Positions 62,618 through 64,000 of a stretch of DNA of 64,000 nt are shown here, piece after piece. The stretch comes from Orlajensenia sp001423545 (GTDB lineage Bacteria; Actinomycetota; Actinomycetes; Actinomycetales; Microbacteriaceae). A program made the translations under genes and the position numbers. Each line of letters opens with the position of its first letter. The stretch's first letter is position 1. Below the pieces are notes generated by a model that saw nothing but the letters and a program-made list of their open reading frames with translations, was not told where the DNA came from and ran no database searches. The DNA is taken from NCBI GenBank assembly GCA_001423545.1, contig LMOK01000002.1, forward strand, positions 62,001-126,000, given 5' to 3'.

Positions 62618-64000
62618 TCAGTGCCCCACGGCGCGCAGCGCGTTGACGATGCCGGATCCGTAGAACCCGTTCTTCGCCTTCGTGCCCTCGCAGGTGTGGG
62701 TGTCGGTCACGACGGCGCCGGAGACCAGCGTGCGGGTGTACGTGAACTCAGCAGGCACCGGGCAGGCCGTGGCGACGGCGCTCTGCTTGAGCCGCGCCTC
62801 CACCACCTGGGCCGGCAGGTACTTTCCGCCCCGAATGATGTCGGGCAGGCCGTACTTGCTCACGATGAGCGCGGCGACTCCGACGGCGTGCGGTGACGCC
62901 ATCGAGGTGCCCTGCAGGTACTGGTAGTACCCGCAGGTGGTGCCGGCTGCATCGCAGCTCTTGACCGCCCACGGAACGACCACGTTGCCGGCGTCATCGA
63001 TGGCGCCCTCCGACGCGGCGAGAGCGGCCGGGTAGGCGGCCAGGATTCCGCCCGCGTAGTCGCGCGTGCCGGCCGGGGTGTCGTAGACGTCGCCACCGGG
63101 AGCCGCGACATCGACGTAGCCGTTGCCGTAGTCGGAGTAGTACGCCTTGCGCTTCGTCTGGCCCGTGCTGCTGACCGCGACCACGCCCTTGCCCTCGGAC
63201 GGCATCGAGACGCAGCTCGCTGGGTCGAGGAGGTCACGCGTGTAGGCGACCTCGCCGGGAACGTCGGCGAAGTCGGGGCTGCCGGCATCCGTCAGCGCCT
63301 TGGTGTAATCGGTGGCGCCGTTGCCTGCGGCCGCGATCAGCGTCACTCCGCGCAGGCGTGCGAAGTCGAGCGCGCGCTGCATGGCCGTGATGATGGTCTT
63401 CTGCTCCTGCTGGTCGGCGGGGGAGTCCGCCGAGTTGTTCGTGCAGTTGAACAGCCACGGGTCGACGTAGTAGCTCATGTTGACGACGTCGACGCCGATC
63501 TTGCCGGCGTAGGTGAGGGCGTCGAGCGACGGCTGCAGGAAGAAGTATCCCGAGTCCTGACCGGCGCGCAGGTTCACCAGCGACACGTTCGGAGCGACGC
63601 CGGCGATGCCGATGCCGTTGATGGGCGAGCCGATGGTGGAGGCGACGTGGGTTCCGTGGCCGTTCTCATCGACGTCGGACGGGTCCGTGCACGACTGGTC
63701 TGGCTCCTCCTCGCAGGGCCCGTCGATCGAGGCGCCGTTGGCGTCGACGGGGATGTCGACGGTGAAGTTGCGACTGCGCTTCGCGTCGAAGTTCGGTGCG
63801 ATGTCGGGATGCGCTCCATCGACGCCGGTGTCGAGGATGCCCACGAGCACCTTCTTGCTGCCCTTCTCGTACTTGTACGAGCCCTCGGGCGTCGCGCCGA
63901 TCTGCTTCATGTCCCACTGCAGCGATGCCAGCGGTTCCACGGCGGCCGCACCCTTCTTGGCGGCGGCGGCCTTCGGTGCCGTGGCGGTGCCGGCGGTGGC
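62618..64000 (-). CDS. S8 (subtilisin-like) serine peptidase, 5' end outside window
   Basis: The reading frame is open to the right edge, so the N-terminus (presumably signal peptide and propeptide) is missing. The visible part (about 460 residues) contains the catalytic triad: DTGVD (Asp), HGTHVAS (His) and GTSMASPH (Ser). An extra segment with paired Cys (GPCEEE, DQSCTD and later FNCTNN, SCDAAG, TTCGYY, TACPVP, THTCEG) suggests an extracellular disulfide-rich protease. A first in-frame GTG at 63940 is not the real start, since coding continues upstream with an Ala/Lys-rich stretch. It is probably secreted, and not part of the preceding operon. Confidence 0.9.
   Translation of the reverse strand, partial: ATAGTATAPKAAAAKKGAAAVEPLASLQWDMKQIGATPEGSYKYEKGSKKVLVGILDTGVDGAHPDIAPNFDAKRSRNFTVDIPVDANGASIDGPCEEEPDQSCTDPSDVDENGHGTHVASTIGSPINGIGIAGVAPNVSLVNLRAGQDSGYFFLQPSLDALTYAGKIGVDVVNMSYYVDPWLFNCTNNSADSPADQQEQKTIITAMQRALDFARLRGVTLIAAAGNGATDYTKALTDAGSPDFADVPGEVAYTRDLLDPASCVSMPSEGKGVVAVSSTGQTKRKAYYSDYGNGYVDVAAPGGDVYDTPAGTRDYAGGILAAYPAALAASEGAIDDAGNVVVPWAVKSCDAAGTTCGYYQYLQGTSMASPHAVGVAALIVSKYGLPDIIRGGKYLPAQVVEARLKQSAVATACPVPAEFTYTRTLVSGAVVTDTHTCEGTKAKNGFYGSGIVNALRAVGH

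Overview
The window is a GC-rich (by eye near 70%) actinobacterial chromosome segment. Gene style (leaderless or GGAGG-preceded starts, ATGA overlaps), a DtxR/IdeR-type iron box, a mycoredoxin-like protein, a DUF222-HNH protein, a class-E-sortase-like LAxTG anchor and the families present all point to Micrococcales, most likely Microbacteriaceae. That placement is an inference. No rRNA, tRNA, CRISPR array, transposase or prophage structure was seen, and no hallmark of a recent island.

Layout. 0-5.7 kb: a DEAD-box RNA helicase with a long Arg/Asp/Tyr repeat tail, then a five-gene surface-protein locus (two SipW-type exported proteins, one unknown secreted protein, an ER-type signal peptidase I, an LAxTG-anchored protein). 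5.7-10.1 kb: an ECF transporter operon (fused two-domain ATPase, T component, siderophore-interacting flavoprotein, S component) behind a near-consensus DtxR/IdeR box. 10.4-16.8 kb: oxidoreductases and small housekeeping genes. 16.9-20.9 kb: a TetR regulator divergent from an agmatine deiminase-amidase operon, with a perfect palindromic operator and tandem half-sites between them. 21.0-24.4 kb: a DUF4956 / VTC-type polyphosphate-polymerase / beta-helical lipoprotein trio. 24.5-28.0 kb: a 1,174-residue nuclease-helicase fusion. 28-46 kb: transporters (four MFS, a heterodimeric ABC exporter), an M20 peptidase, an EEP hydrolase and small membrane proteins.

46.2-59.2 kb holds the most unusual part: four tightly packed genes on the minus strand (products of 1,029, 1,176, 1,511 and 593 residues) with no recognisable enzymatic domain, transmembrane segment or signal peptide. 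The first resembles DUF6603; the second carries a pentapeptide repeat G-P-(V/I)-I-(D/R). They look like one large uncharacterised multiprotein system. Just beyond it are a DGPF/YCII protein plus an ECF42-type sigma factor with a good match to the ECF42 promoter, an orphan Hcp-like protein, an MmcQ/YjbR protein and a subtilisin-like protease cut by the window edge.

Two dispersed structural signals run through the window. One is a set of short intergenic palindromic elements (two loose groups, about ten copies). The other is the octamer CGGATGCC/GGCATCCG, seen about 70 times where base composition predicts about five.
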